A stretch of DNA of 64,000 nt, taken from assembly GCF_006715175.1 (NCBI RefSeq), contig NZ_VFMQ01000001.1:496001-560000 (forward strand), in the 5' to 3' direction. The notes below the pieces were generated by a model. It saw only the letters and a list, made by a program, of their open reading frames with translations. It was not told the DNA's origin and did not search any database. This document shows positions 16,401-24,603 of the stretch, one piece after another. The position numbers and the translations under genes were made by a program. The stretch is from Curtobacterium citreum. Lineage in GTDB: Bacteria; Actinomycetota; Actinomycetes; Actinomycetales; Microbacteriaceae. Numbering within the stretch: the stretch's first letter is position 1; every line of letters begins with the position of its first letter.

Positions 16401-16907
16401 TCAGGCGTGCGTCGAGGCCTCGGCGGTCGCCGGGCTCGTGGCCGACGCGAGCGGCGTGCGCGGGGCACGGTTCTCGGCGGAGACCATCCAGGCGAGCTGC
16501 TCGAGGCGCTCGATGAACCCGTGCAGCAGGTCGGCGGTCGTCGGGTCCTCGTCGTCGACCTCGTCGTGCACGTCGCGCATGGTGCCGGTGGCCTGGTACA
16601 GGCGCAGGGTCACGAGGTCGATCGCGTCGTGCGTGGTGACCTCGCCCTCGGGGAAGGCGTCGAGGTGGCTGGTCGCGGCGACGGTGGCCGAGCGGCCGTC
16701 CGGCACGGCGTACAGGGCGCGCATGCGCTCGGCGGTGTCGTCGGCGAACTCACGTGCGGCGTCGACGATCTCGTCGAGCTGCAGGTGCAGGTCGCGGAAG
16801 TTGGTCCCGAGGATGTTCCAGTGGGCCTGCTTGCCCTGGAGGTGCAGGTCGATGAGGTCGACGAGGACGGCCTGGAGGTTCTTGGCGAGCGTGTCCGATG
16901 CGTGCAT
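16401..16907 (-). CDS. dps: Dps family DNA-binding/ferritin-like protein
   Basis: Dps dodecamers oxidise Fe(II) with peroxide and protect DNA. The 168-aa protein has the Dps core: an N-terminal helix LAKNLQAVLVDLIDLHLQGK, the ferroxidase ligands in QAHWNILGTNFRDLHLQLDEIVD (His, then Asp/Glu), the LDAFPEGEV loop, and a fourth helix with LLHGFIERLEQLAWMV. The last ~20 residues (SATSPATAEAS...) form a flexible tail. AAGGAG lies 6 nt before the ATG. The first gene of a run with an SDR and a flavoprotein reductase; a MarR regulator is encoded just upstream. Confidence 0.95.
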   Translation of the reverse strand: MHASDTLAKNLQAVLVDLIDLHLQGKQAHWNILGTNFRDLHLQLDEIVDAAREFADDTAERMRALYAVPDGRSATVAATSHLDAFPEGEVTTHDAIDLVTLRLYQATGTMRDVHDEVDDEDPTTADLLHGFIERLEQLAWMVSAENRAPRTPLASATSPATAEASTHA

Positions 16908-17006
16908 GATCGGCTCCTTCCGGATCGGTGCTGACCCTTCCGGTCTACGCGGTCCAGCCCGCACGGTTCCCAGAGCCCGTGGACGGAGGTGTCCCCCGCG
17001 GAGGAC

Positions 17007-17519
17007 TCAGTGGGCCGGTGCGGCGTCGACCTGGTCGACGGCACCGCGCATGCGCTCCAGGAACGTCGCGACCACGCGGGCCTCGTCGGCGGTCAGGCCC
17101 TCGGCGATGGACATCATCCGGCGGTGCATGACCCCGAGGGTCGCGCGGACCTCGTCGTCGGTCTCGGTCGTCGGGGTGATGACGAGCGCGCGGCGGTCGG
17201 TCGGGTGCGGGTCGCGGCGCACGTGGTTCGACTTCACGAGCCGGTCGATCAGGATCGTCGTCGACGCGGACGAGATCTTCAGGTAGGCCGCCAGGTCCTT
17301 CGGCTTCACGATGCGGCCGGCGCGCTGCGCCTGCAGCAGGTACCGGACCGCCAGCAGGTCGGTCTCGCCCATGCCCATCGAGTCGCGGGTGCGGCGGCGC
17401 ATGGCGGTCTCGGCGGCGCGGTAGCGGCGGAGCGCGTTGAGCACGGCGACACCGCGCTGGGTGGCGTCGTCGTCGGGGAACCAGTACCCCGACGCCTCCG
17501 TGATCTCCTGCGTCGACAT
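17007..17519 (-). CDS. MarR family transcriptional regulator
   Basis: A 170-aa winged-helix protein: dimerisation helix, then DLLAVRYLLQAQ, recognition helix in LKISSASTTILIDRLVKSNHVRR and wing with HPTDRRALVITPT (the conserved D-R-R of MarR). Such regulators bind palindromes as dimers and respond to small phenolics or oxidants; no cysteine is present, so thiol sensing is unlikely. It lies 99 nt upstream of dps on the same strand and may control that operon and itself (inference from position). Confidence 0.9.
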   Translation of the reverse strand: MSTQEITEASGYWFPDDDATQRGVAVLNALRRYRAAETAMRRRTRDSMGMGETDLLAVRYLLQAQRAGRIVKPKDLAAYLKISSASTTILIDRLVKSNHVRRDPHPTDRRALVITPTTETDDEVRATLGVMHRRMMSIAEGLTADEARVVATFLERMRGAVDQVDAAPAH

Positions 17520-17575
17520 GGCGTTCAGGGTAACCCCTCTGGTATCTCGCCTGTCTAGCGGTCCGTCGTCACGAG

Positions 17576-17615
17576 CGGACGGGAGGCACGGTGCCAGCTG
17601 GCACCGCGCCTCCCG
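17576..17615 (-). terminator. Terminator after FMN reductase gene
   Basis: Stem of 12 bp (CGGACGGGAGGC and complement) plus 7 bp (CGGTGCC/GGCACCG) with one mismatch and a 4-nt AGCT loop. It holds a variant of the dispersed GGAGGCACGGTGCC motif. It follows the FMN reductase stop on the minus strand. Confidence 0.75.
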
Positions 17616-17662
17616 TCCGTCCCGTGGTCGCGATCCGACGCGACCGGGTGGCGACTGCGGAA

Positions 17663-18220
17663 TCAGGCCGCGACGGGCTCCGCAGCGGCCTCGGCGAGCG
17701 CGCGCAGCGCGCCCTGGACGAGCTCGACGACCTCGGCGTCCTCACGGGGGTGCGTCTCGGCGAAGCGGACGACGGACTGCGGGATGGCGACCTTGACGTC
17801 CTCGAGGACGCGTGCACCCGCGATGCCGGCGGCCTTGCGCGCGTCGTCGTGTGCCCAGACGCCGCCGTACTGGCCGAAGGCGGACCCGATGACGGCGAGC
17901 GGCTTGCCGGACAGCGGCGAGGCGCCGAACGGACGCGAACCCCAGTCGAGCGCGTTCTTCAGCACGGCCGGGATCGTGCCGTTGTACTCGGGCGTGACGA
18001 GCAGCACGGCGTCCGCGTCGGCGACCGCCTGGCGGAACGCGACGGCGGCGGCCGGCGGGGTGTCGCCGTCGATGTCCTCGTTGTAGAAGGGCAGGTCGAC
18101 GATGCCGTCGAAGGTCGAGAGCGTGATGCCCTCCGGAGCGTGCTGGTCGGCCGCCTCGGCGAGCTGGCGGTTGATCGAGCCGGCGCGGAGGCTGCCGACG
18201 AGGACGAGGACGTTCGTCAT
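17663..18220 (-). CDS. NADPH-dependent FMN reductase-like protein
   Basis: The 185-aa flavodoxin-like protein begins VLVLVGSLRAGSINRQLAEAA (the GSLRxxSxN phosphate loop for FMN), has DADAVLLVTPEYNGTIPAVLKNALDW in the middle (the PEYNxxxPxxLKNAxDW signature) and KPLAVIGSAFGQYGGVWA. This family reduces FMN, quinones, azo dyes or chromate with NAD(P)H in the cytoplasm. GGAGATCCTTT before the start reads as an AAAGGA ribosome site on the minus strand. A GACAC-5-GTGTC inverted repeat lies 19-33 nt upstream of the ATG and may be an operator. Monocistronic, ended by a hairpin. Confidence 0.9.
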   Translation of the reverse strand: MTNVLVLVGSLRAGSINRQLAEAADQHAPEGITLSTFDGIVDLPFYNEDIDGDTPPAAAVAFRQAVADADAVLLVTPEYNGTIPAVLKNALDWGSRPFGASPLSGKPLAVIGSAFGQYGGVWAHDDARKAAGIAGARVLEDVKVAIPQSVVRFAETHPREDAEVVELVQGALRALAEAAAEPVAA

Positions 18221-18238
18221 GGAGATCCTTTCTCTCGG

Positions 18239-18253
18239 GACACGAATGGTGTC
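18239..18253. promoter_or_regulatory. Inverted repeat upstream of FMN reductase gene
   Basis: GACAC-GAATG-GTGTC, a perfect 5-bp inverted repeat with a 5-nt centre, between the FMN reductase ATG and its upstream region. Short enough to arise by chance; position suggests an operator. Confidence 0.3.
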
Positions 18254-18308
18254 AGGAACAACCAATGAGCCGGCTGGGTCACCCATTCCCGACACGGCCC
18301 CGGCTCGG

Positions 18309-18314
18309 TAGGTT
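18309..18314 (+). promoter_or_regulatory. -10 box of leaderless alpha-glucosidase promoter
   Basis: TAGGTT ends 6 nt before the GTG start codon, the leaderless spacing seen repeatedly in this window. Confidence 0.5.
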
Positions 18315-18320
18315 GACCGG

Positions 18321-19961
18321 GTGAGCACCCCTCGGACGCCCGCCAGCACACCCCGCACGACCGACCCGGACTGGTGGCGGCAAGCCGTCGTCTACCAGGT
18401 GTACCCGCGGAGCTTCGCGGACACGGACGCCGACGGCCTCGGCGACCTCGCCGGGGTGACGAGCCGCGTGCCGTACCTCGCCGCGCTCGGCGTCGACGCG
18501 ATCTGGCTGTCCCCGTTCTTCCCGTCGCCGCTCGCCGACGGCGGGTACGACGTGGCGGACTACCGCGACGTCGACCCGCGACTCGGGACGCTCGCCGACG
18601 CGGATGCCCTGCTGGCCGCCGCGCACGAGCACGACCTGCGGATGATCGTCGACATCGTGCCGAACCACACCTCCGACCAGCACGAGTGGTTCCGGGCGGC
18701 GCTCGCCGCGGAACCGGGGTCGCCGGAGCGCGCGCGGTACGTGTTCCGCGAGGGCTCCGGACCCGACGGGTCGCTGCCGCCGAGCGACTGGGTCTCGAAC
18801 TTCGGCGGGAGCGCCTGGACCCGGGTGCCGGACGGGCAGTGGTACCTGCACCTGTTCGCGCCGGAGCAGCCCGACCTGGACTGGTCGAACCCCGAGGTCC
18901 GCGCCGACTTCGAGGACACGCTGCGGTTCTGGTCCGACCGCGGGGTCGACGGCTTCCGCGTGGACGTCGCGCACGGGCTCGCGAAGGACCTGTCGACGCC
19001 GTACCGGCACTCGGACGAGCAGGCGCTGCCGCTCGACGGCTCGGACCCGCTGTACGACCGCGACGAGGTGCACGAGATCTTCGCGACCTGGCGGACCGTG
19101 CTCGACGAGTACGATCCGCCCCGCGCCGCCGTCGCCGAGGCCTGGGCGCCGGCGCCGCGCCGCGTGCTCTACGCCAGGCCGACCGAGCTCGGGCAGGCGT
19201 TCAACTTCGACCTGCTCGAGTCACCGTTCGACGCCGACTCGTTCCGCACGATCGTCGAACGGAACCTCGCCGCGTCCGCCGAGTCCGGAGCGTCGAGCAC
19301 GTGGGTGCTCTCGAACCACGACGTCGTCCGGCACGCGACCCGGTACGGGCTGCCCGACGGCACCGACACCGACGCCTGGCTGATGACCGACGGCACCGAC
19401 CCGGTGCTCGACCGGGAGCGCGGGCTCCGGCGTGCGCGGGCGGCGACGCTGCTCGTGCTGGCACTCCCGGGCTCGTCGTACGTCTACCAGGGCGAGGAGC
19501 TCGGCCTGCAGGAGGCCGCGGCCATCCCGCACGCGCAGCTGCAGGACCCGAAGTGGCTGCGCACCGGGCACACGGTCAAGGGTCGGGACGGCTGCCGCGT
19601 GCCGATCCCGTGGACGCGCTCCGGGCCGTCGTTCGGCTTCGGCGACACCGCGCCGCACCTGCCGCAGCCCGAGGACTTCGGCGCGTGGTCGGTGGAGGCC
19701 GAGGACGGCGCCGCGGGGTCGACCCTCGAGCTGTACCGCGCGGCGACGGCGGCCCGGCGTCGGCTGCAGCGCGGCGAGGAACTGCACTGGGTCGAGGCGG
19801 GCGACGGCGTCGTGGCGTTCGCGCGGCACGACGGCTGGCGGTCCGTGACGAACTTCGGGACGACGCCGGTGCCGATGCCCGCGGGCGCGGTCGTCGTCGC
19901 TTCTGGGCCGCTCGACGACGAGCACACGCTGCCTGGTGAGACGACGGTCTGGCTCAGCTGA
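18321..19961 (+). CDS. GH13 alpha-glucosidase (oligo-1,6-glucosidase/sucrose-type)
   Basis: A 546-aa (beta/alpha)8 retaining glucosidase: WWRQAVVYQVYPRSFADTDADG at the start, the DIVPNHTSDQHEWF box I, GVDGFRVDVAHGLAKD with nucleophile Asp, AVAEAWA with the acid/base Glu, and VLSNHDVVRHATRYG with the third acid. The WxxxxxYxxYxRSFxDxxxDGxGDL opening and the lack of a signal peptide place it with intracellular alpha-glucosidases acting on malto-, isomalto-oligosaccharides, sucrose or trehalulose; which one is not determined. The start is GTG with a leaderless-type promoter. No sugar ABC transporter is adjacent. Confidence 0.93.
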   Translation: MSTPRTPASTPRTTDPDWWRQAVVYQVYPRSFADTDADGLGDLAGVTSRVPYLAALGVDAIWLSPFFPSPLADGGYDVADYRDVDPRLGTLADADALLAAAHEHDLRMIVDIVPNHTSDQHEWFRAALAAEPGSPERARYVFREGSGPDGSLPPSDWVSNFGGSAWTRVPDGQWYLHLFAPEQPDLDWSNPEVRADFEDTLRFWSDRGVDGFRVDVAHGLAKDLSTPYRHSDEQALPLDGSDPLYDRDEVHEIFATWRTVLDEYDPPRAAVAEAWAPAPRRVLYARPTELGQAFNFDLLESPFDADSFRTIVERNLAASAESGASSTWVLSNHDVVRHATRYGLPDGTDTDAWLMTDGTDPVLDRERGLRRARAATLLVLALPGSSYVYQGEELGLQEAAAIPHAQLQDPKWLRTGHTVKGRDGCRVPIPWTRSGPSFGFGDTAPHLPQPEDFGAWSVEAEDGAAGSTLELYRAATAARRRLQRGEELHWVEAGDGVVAFARHDGWRSVTNFGTTPVPMPAGAVVVASGPLDDEHTLPGETTVWLS

Positions 19962-20040
19962 CCGACGGGCTCCTTCCTCCCCAAGCCGCCGGCGGCGGGC
20001 GGCTCTCCACAGTGTGCGGCGCACGCCGTCGGCGGATGCT

Positions 20041-20061
20041 CCCCGATCGCGACGATCGGGG
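20041..20061. promoter_or_regulatory. Palindrome abutting the start codon of the lectin gene
   Basis: CCCCGATCG-CGA-CGATCGGGG, a perfect 9-bp inverted repeat ending one base before the chosen ATG. It would fold as an RNA hairpin where a ribosome site should be, or bind a regulator. Confidence 0.5.
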
Positions 20062-20062
20062 C

Positions 20063-22063
20063 ATGAACCGACACACATCCCCATCCGGCGGCCCACCCGC
20101 CGCATCCGCCGCGCCCGCTGACCGTCCTGCCCGACCCGCGACGGACTGCTCGAGGCGCTGGTGGCGCCGACGGCCCGGACTGGTCGCCGCCGGCGTGGCC
20201 ACGGCGCTCGGCCTGCTCGGCGGACCCGCGGTGCTCGTCGCGCCGTCGTCCGCCGGCTCGCTGCCCTTCCCCTACGTCGCCGACTTCTCGGACGTCGCCG
20301 GTGGCACTCTGAGCGGGGACGCCGCGATCGTCGACGGACGGCTCCGGCTGACCGACGACGAGCTCAGCCAGGCGGGGGCGTGGTCCACGGACGACACGTT
20401 CTCGTCCGACCTCGGGCTCGACATCGAGTTCGACTACGCGATGTACCACGAGGGCACGCGTGCGGGGGCGGACGGACTGCTGCTGTTCCTCGCCGACGGC
20501 GCCGCACCGCAAGGCGTCGGCCAGTCCGGTGCCGGCCTCGGGTACGCTTGCCGCTTCCACGAGACCCAGGGCGGGGACCACCCCTGCGACCTGCCCGGAC
20601 TGCCCGGGGCCTTCGCCGGCATCGCCATCGACCGGTACGGCAACTTCTCGCTGCCGCTCAACCTGTCCGGCCCCGGCGCCGCACCGGACTCGGTGGTGGT
20701 CCGCGGATCGGGCGACGGACTCGACGGCTACCGGTACGTCGCCGGCACCGACGTCCCGCGCGGCGTCCAGACCGACGGACCCGAACCCCGGACCGTACGG
20801 GTGACGCTGCTGCCGCAGGACGACGGCGGCCTCGCGCTCACGGTCCGGCTCGAGACCGAGGCCGGTGCGCTCCGGACCGTCCTCGACCAGGTGCCGCTCC
20901 ACGGCGACGGCCAGGCGCCGCTGCCACCGACGCTGCGGCTCGGGTTCGCGGCGTCGACCGGCAGCTACGTCGACGTGCACGAGATCGACGAGCTCCGGGT
21001 GCAGGTGCCGGTCGACCTCGCCGTCGACCAGGACCTGGCACCGGAGGTCACCGCGGGCGAGCAGGTCCGCTGGGACGTCGTCGCGCGCGATGCCGGGCCG
21101 AGTGCATCGGACCCGAGCCGCCTGACGGTCGACGTGCCGGCAGGGCTGCGGGACGTCTCCTGGACGTGTCGTGGGGTCGACGGCGGCACGTGCGGCGCCG
21201 GCAGCGGGACGGGTGCGGTGTCCACCGACCTCGGGCTCCCACGGGGTGCCGGTGCGGTGGTCACCGTGACCGGTACGGTCCCGGACGACGCGACCGGCAC
21301 CCTGACGAGCCGTGCGGTGCTCGAACCGGCGTCGGGGCTCGCCGACACCTTCGTCGACGACAACGTCTCGGTGGCCGAGACGCGTGTCCGGGACGACGAC
21401 GGACCCGGACCGGGACCCGTCGCGCGGCTCGGCACCGAGAAGTCCGTCGAGCCCGCGACCGACGTCCACCCGGGCGACGAGCTCACCTACGCGCTCACCG
21501 CCCGGAACGACGGGACCGTCGACGCCGAGCGCGTGGGCGTCACGGACGAGCTGCCCGCCGCCGTGCGCTTCACCGGGTCCGACGACGACTGCACGGCGGA
21601 CGGACAGCTCGTGACGTGCCGGTCGGCGGACACCCTCGCGCCGGGGGAGCGTCGTACCTTCACGATCCGGACGGTCCTCGACGAGACCTACCGCGGGGAC
21701 GGTTCCGACGTGGTCAACGTCGCGACGGCGACCTCGCCGTCCGACCCGGACGGGGGCGACCCGTCACCCGGCGTCGCGGTCGGGGTGGTCGACCCCGGCG
21801 ACGGAGACGGGGGTACTGACGGCGACGGCGGCGGGACGAGCGCCTCGCCCGGACCGGCCACGGACACAGCAGGACCTGGCGCCGGCGGACGCGGCCCCGG
21901 ATCCGGACCAGGACGTGGCGGGTCCCTCGCCTACACCGGTTCGTCCGGCCTCGGTCTGCTCGCGCTCGTCGGTGCGGCGGTGACGGCGCTCGGCATTACG
22001 GGCTGGTGGGCGGTCCGACGCCGCAGGGCGCGCACGGACACGACGGACCCGGCCGGCGGCTGA
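20063..22063 (+). CDS. Wall-anchored protein with L-type lectin domain and DUF11-like repeats
   Basis: The 666-aa product is built as a surface protein. A basic N-terminus with a hydrophobic segment (residues ~40-62, LVAAGVATALGLLGGPAVLV) is a long signal peptide. Next comes an L-type (legume-like) lectin domain (~70-310) with LGLDIEFDYAMYHEGTRAGADGLLLFLADG and AIDRYGNFS; then two DUF11-like immunoglobulin repeats (~320-415 and 435-550, the second with TEKSVEPATDVHPGDELTYA); then a Gly/Pro/Asp-rich wall-spanning stretch. It ends with LAYTG, a hydrophobic helix and RRRRAR, a class-E-type sortase signal. Likely role: carbohydrate binding or adhesion at the cell wall. An ATG 27 nt upstream is an alternative start. 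Confidence 0.8.
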   Translation: MNRHTSPSGGPPAASAAPADRPARPATDCSRRWWRRRPGLVAAGVATALGLLGGPAVLVAPSSAGSLPFPYVADFSDVAGGTLSGDAAIVDGRLRLTDDELSQAGAWSTDDTFSSDLGLDIEFDYAMYHEGTRAGADGLLLFLADGAAPQGVGQSGAGLGYACRFHETQGGDHPCDLPGLPGAFAGIAIDRYGNFSLPLNLSGPGAAPDSVVVRGSGDGLDGYRYVAGTDVPRGVQTDGPEPRTVRVTLLPQDDGGLALTVRLETEAGALRTVLDQVPLHGDGQAPLPPTLRLGFAASTGSYVDVHEIDELRVQVPVDLAVDQDLAPEVTAGEQVRWDVVARDAGPSASDPSRLTVDVPAGLRDVSWTCRGVDGGTCGAGSGTGAVSTDLGLPRGAGAVVTVTGTVPDDATGTLTSRAVLEPASGLADTFVDDNVSVAETRVRDDDGPGPGPVARLGTEKSVEPATDVHPGDELTYALTARNDGTVDAERVGVTDELPAAVRFTGSDDDCTADGQLVTCRSADTLAPGERRTFTIRTVLDETYRGDGSDVVNVATATSPSDPDGGDPSPGVAVGVVDPGDGDGGTDGDGGGTSASPGPATDTAGPGAGGRGPGSGPGRGGSLAYTGSSGLGLLALVGAAVTALGITGWWAVRRRRARTDTTDPAGG

Positions 22064-22195
22064 CGGGGCTGACCGGCTGGTGGCCGGAGTGCGGCGGCTC
22101 GGTGCTCCCTCAGCGCCGGCCGCCGCCGTCCGGTCGGCTCGCAGCGGGCACGGCGGTACGATTGGGCCACCACCCGCATGCCCGAAAGAGGTCTC

Positions 22196-22837
22196 GTGTC
22201 CGACTCCGTCGACGACGCCGACGAGCGCGCGCGGTACTGGCCGATCCCCGTCCTCCGGGCCGTCCCAGCCGCGGTCGTCGCCGTCGTCATCACCTTCTCC
22301 GCCAACCACGCCGCCGGCTACGGGCTCGTGCTGTTCGGCGCCGTCGCCCTCGTCGACGCCGTCGTCCTGGCGGTCGCGGGTACCCGCCGGCTGACGGACG
22401 ACCCACGGTCGCGGCGGACGACACTGGTGCACGCGGGCATCGACGTCGTCGCGGCGGTCGCGGCCTTCGCGACGAGCAGCCTCGGTCTGCCGGCGTTCAT
22501 CGCGGTCGTCGTGGCCTGGGCGATCCTGTCCGGGGCACTCGAGCTCACCCAGGGACTGCGAGCACGCAGTCGGTCCCCGTTCGCCCGCGACTGGACGACC
22601 ATCGGCGGCCTGACCCTGCTGCTGGCCGTCGCCTTCCTGCTCACCCCGCCGGACTACTCGCAGCGGCTCGGCGGCATCGAGAAGGTGTCGGGCACCCTCG
22701 ACGCCTCGATCGTCCTCGTCGGCCTGCTCGGCGCCTACCTCGCCATCGCGGCGGTCTTCCACGTGATCGCCGGACTCTCGCACAAGTGGGGAACGGCGGC
22801 GCCGACCGCAGCCCCGGACGGAGCACCCCACGCATGA
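22196..22837 (+). CDS. Multi-pass membrane protein, HdeD/DUF308-like
   Basis: A 213-aa protein with about six membrane helices in pairs (LRAVPAAVVAVVITF, GLVLFGAVALVDAVVLAV, HAGIDVVAAVAAFATSS, FIAVVVAWAILSGALELTQGL, WTTIGGLTLLLAVAFLL, and a last one SIVLVGLLGAYLAIAAVF). The 'WAILSGxLELxxGLR' pattern resembles DUF308/HdeD acid-resistance membrane proteins; function otherwise unknown. The GTG start follows GAAAGAGG by 4 nt, and a TACGAT box lies ~34 nt upstream. Coupled by an ATGA overlap to the next small membrane gene. Confidence 0.7.
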   Translation: MSDSVDDADERARYWPIPVLRAVPAAVVAVVITFSANHAAGYGLVLFGAVALVDAVVLAVAGTRRLTDDPRSRRTTLVHAGIDVVAAVAAFATSSLGLPAFIAVVVAWAILSGALELTQGLRARSRSPFARDWTTIGGLTLLLAVAFLLTPPDYSQRLGGIEKVSGTLDASIVLVGLLGAYLAIAAVFHVIAGLSHKWGTAAPTAAPDGAPHA

Positions 22838-23100
22838 ACGCCCCCAGCCGTCGCGACCGTCTCCGTCCGGCGGAGCTCCTCGTGATCTCCGCGATCGTCG
22901 CCGTGTTCATCGGCCTCGTCGTGCTGTTCTCGACGCGGGAGTTCGTGCTCGCCCTGGTCTTCCTCGGCATCGCCTTCATCGTCGTCGTGGTGGTCCTCGC
23001 GATGCTGCAGCTCGCGTCGTCGAGCGACCAGGACGACAACGACATGCTCGGTGGGCACAAGGCCCCCGGTGAACGCGTCGAGGGCGACGACTTCCACTGA
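22834..23100 (+). CDS. Small two-helix membrane protein (88 aa)
   Basis: Two adjacent hydrophobic helices (residues ~15-33 and ~38-63, the second ending VVVVVLAMLQLA) are flanked by a basic N-terminus and an acidic C-terminal tail rich in Asp (SSDQDDNDMLGG, EGDDFH). The family is unknown to me. Its start overlaps the upstream stop (ATGA), so the two membrane proteins are made together and may form a complex. Confidence 0.65.
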   Translation: MNAPSRRDRLRPAELLVISAIVAVFIGLVVLFSTREFVLALVFLGIAFIVVVVVLAMLQLASSSDQDDNDMLGGHKAPGERVEGDDFH

Positions 23101-23160
23101 CGTCCGCCCAGCCCGCCCGGCCCGGGGCCCGCGGCTGACGCAGGCACGACACGCCCGAGG

Positions 23161-23190
23161 TCACGAATCGTGAACGGTCCTGTCAGGACC
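23161..23190. promoter_or_regulatory. Two perfect palindromes upstream of ECF sigma gene
   Basis: TCACGA-A-TCGTGA (23161-23173) is followed 2 nt later by GGTCCTG-T-CAGGACC (23176-23190). A GTGAAC stretch between them resembles an ECF -35. Either operator sites or an ECF-type autoregulated promoter; the second palindrome could also terminate the upstream unit. Confidence 0.4.
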
Positions 23191-23230
23191 GCGGGTCCTG
23201 CCGACATCTCCAGGGTGAGGGAGGTGGGGT

Positions 23231-23770
23231 GTGGACGTGACCACGGAGACGGACGCGGTGCTCGTCCGGGCGATGGCCACGGGCGACCGTGGCGCGCTCG
23301 CCCGCGCGTTCGACCGCTACGCCGCGACCCTCACCCGGTACACCTGGGCGCTCGCGGATGACCGGCAGGACGTCGAGGAGGTCGTGCAGGACGCCTTCCT
23401 GACGCTCTGGCAGCGCTCGCCGACGCTCGAACTCCCGGCGGACACGGTGCTGCCGTGGCTGCTCGTGGTGTGCCGCAACCTGGCGTTCAACGCGGGACGG
23501 AAGCGCACCAAGCACCGCGCCGACGAGCTGCCCGAGACCCTGGCGACCCCGTCCGACCACGGGGAGGCCGCCGAGACGCTCCGCTGGGTGCGCGCCGAGA
23601 TCGCGGCGTTGCCCGAACTCGACCGGCGCATCTGCGAGCTGTGCCTGCTCGAGGGGCACTCGTACGCCGAGGCCGCGGAACTCCTCGGTCTGTCCGTCGG
23701 CGCGGTCACCCAACGCGTCTCCCGCAACCGTCGTCGACTCAAGAAGGTGGTGATGCACGATGAACACTGA
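23231..23770 (+). CDS. ECF-type RNA polymerase sigma factor
   Basis: A 179-aa sigma-70 family protein with only regions 2 and 4. Region 2 contains FDRYAATLTRYTWALADDRQDVEEVVQDAFLTLWQRSP, and region 4 contains LPELDRRICELCLLEGHSYAEAAELLGLSVGAVTQRVSRNRRRL. It directs polymerase to a small regulon, probably in response to an envelope signal. Start GTG with GGGAGGTGGGG just upstream. The next gene overlaps its last 11 nt, the usual layout for a sigma factor and its membrane-bound partner. Confidence 0.93.
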   Translation: MDVTTETDAVLVRAMATGDRGALARAFDRYAATLTRYTWALADDRQDVEEVVQDAFLTLWQRSPTLELPADTVLPWLLVVCRNLAFNAGRKRTKHRADELPETLATPSDHGEAAETLRWVRAEIAALPELDRRICELCLLEGHSYAEAAELLGLSVGAVTQRVSRNRRRLKKVVMHDEH

Positions 23771-24545
23771 ACCCCCTGAGGGAGACGACCTGCAGCGCAT
23801 GCTCGTCTCGATGAAGCAGCACGTCCTCGAACGCGCCACCCCGCGGCCGGCCCGGCGACGCGGACGGTCCGGCATCGTCGTCGGCGTCGTGGCGCTGCTC
23901 GCGCTCGGCACGGCGACCGGTGCGGTCGCGTTGACGCTCACGCAACAGGACCGTCCGGCGGCAGCGCCCGCGCAGACGCAGCAGCCCGAGCCGGCGCCGT
24001 CGGCGACGACCCCGAGCTCGGCGCCGATCACCGGCCGGCCGACACCCCGGCCGACGTCGACCCCGGACACGGTGGCGTCCGTCCCGACCGACTGCCGGGC
24101 GATCGTGCCGGCGTCGGACTACGACCGCCTGTTCGGCGACGCGCCTTTGATGCAGGTGTTCCCCGACCCGGGGAGTCCCGCCGCGAACCAGATCCAGGCG
24201 GAGAAGGATTCGACGAGGCGGGATCCGCTCGCCGGGCCGACCACCCTGTACTGCCTCTGGCGTGACTCCCAGGCGGACATCACAGGGCTGGCCGTGACGC
24301 TCGGCACGGGAACGCCCGAGCAGATGGCCGAGCTGGAGCGGACGACGTTCCAGGGCTGGTCGCCGACCTGCGACGAGCGCGACGGCATCCGGACGTGTCG
24401 CGCCGTGCGGAGCGACCCCCAGTACGGCACGGACTGGGCGCGCACGACGTACGTCCGCGGGGACACCTGGTTGGTCATCGACCAGTCGAACTTCCCGACG
24501 AACGGGCTCCTGCCCGCGATCGTCGGGGAGGTCTGGGGGGACTGA
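23760..24545 (+). CDS. Single-pass membrane protein, putative sigma-factor partner
   Basis: The 261-aa product has a short cytosolic part (~35 aa), one membrane helix (residues ~37-62, SGIVVGVVALLALGTATGAVAL), a Pro/Thr/Ala/Gln linker and an extracytoplasmic domain with four Cys (TDCRAIV, YCLWRD, PTCDERD, RTCRAV), probably two disulfides. By position it should control the ECF sigma factor, but the cytosolic part lacks the HxxxCxxC zinc motif of classical anti-sigma factors and is very short. It could instead be a sigma-dependent secreted sensor or lipoprotein-like partner. It overlaps the sigma gene; a strong hairpin follows. Confidence 0.65.
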   Translation: MNTEPPEGDDLQRMLVSMKQHVLERATPRPARRRGRSGIVVGVVALLALGTATGAVALTLTQQDRPAAAPAQTQQPEPAPSATTPSSAPITGRPTPRPTSTPDTVASVPTDCRAIVPASDYDRLFGDAPLMQVFPDPGSPAANQIQAEKDSTRRDPLAGPTTLYCLWRDSQADITGLAVTLGTGTPEQMAELERTTFQGWSPTCDERDGIRTCRAVRSDPQYGTDWARTTYVRGDTWLVIDQSNFPTNGLLPAIVGEVWGD

Positions 24546-24549
24546 CGGC

Positions 24550-24586
24550 CTGGAGGCACGTGGCGGGCCCCGCCCCGTGCCTCCAG
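24550..24586. terminator. Bidirectional terminator with dispersed repeat motif
   Basis: 11-bp stem CTGGAGGCACG/CGTGCCTCCAG with an inner GGCGG/CCGCC stem, between the sigma-partner gene (plus) and the LysR gene (minus). Both arms are copies of the CTGGAGGCACG motif that recurs in other intergenic regions here. Confidence 0.75.
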
Positions 24587-24603
24587 TCCGTCGGTGGGTC
24601 CCG

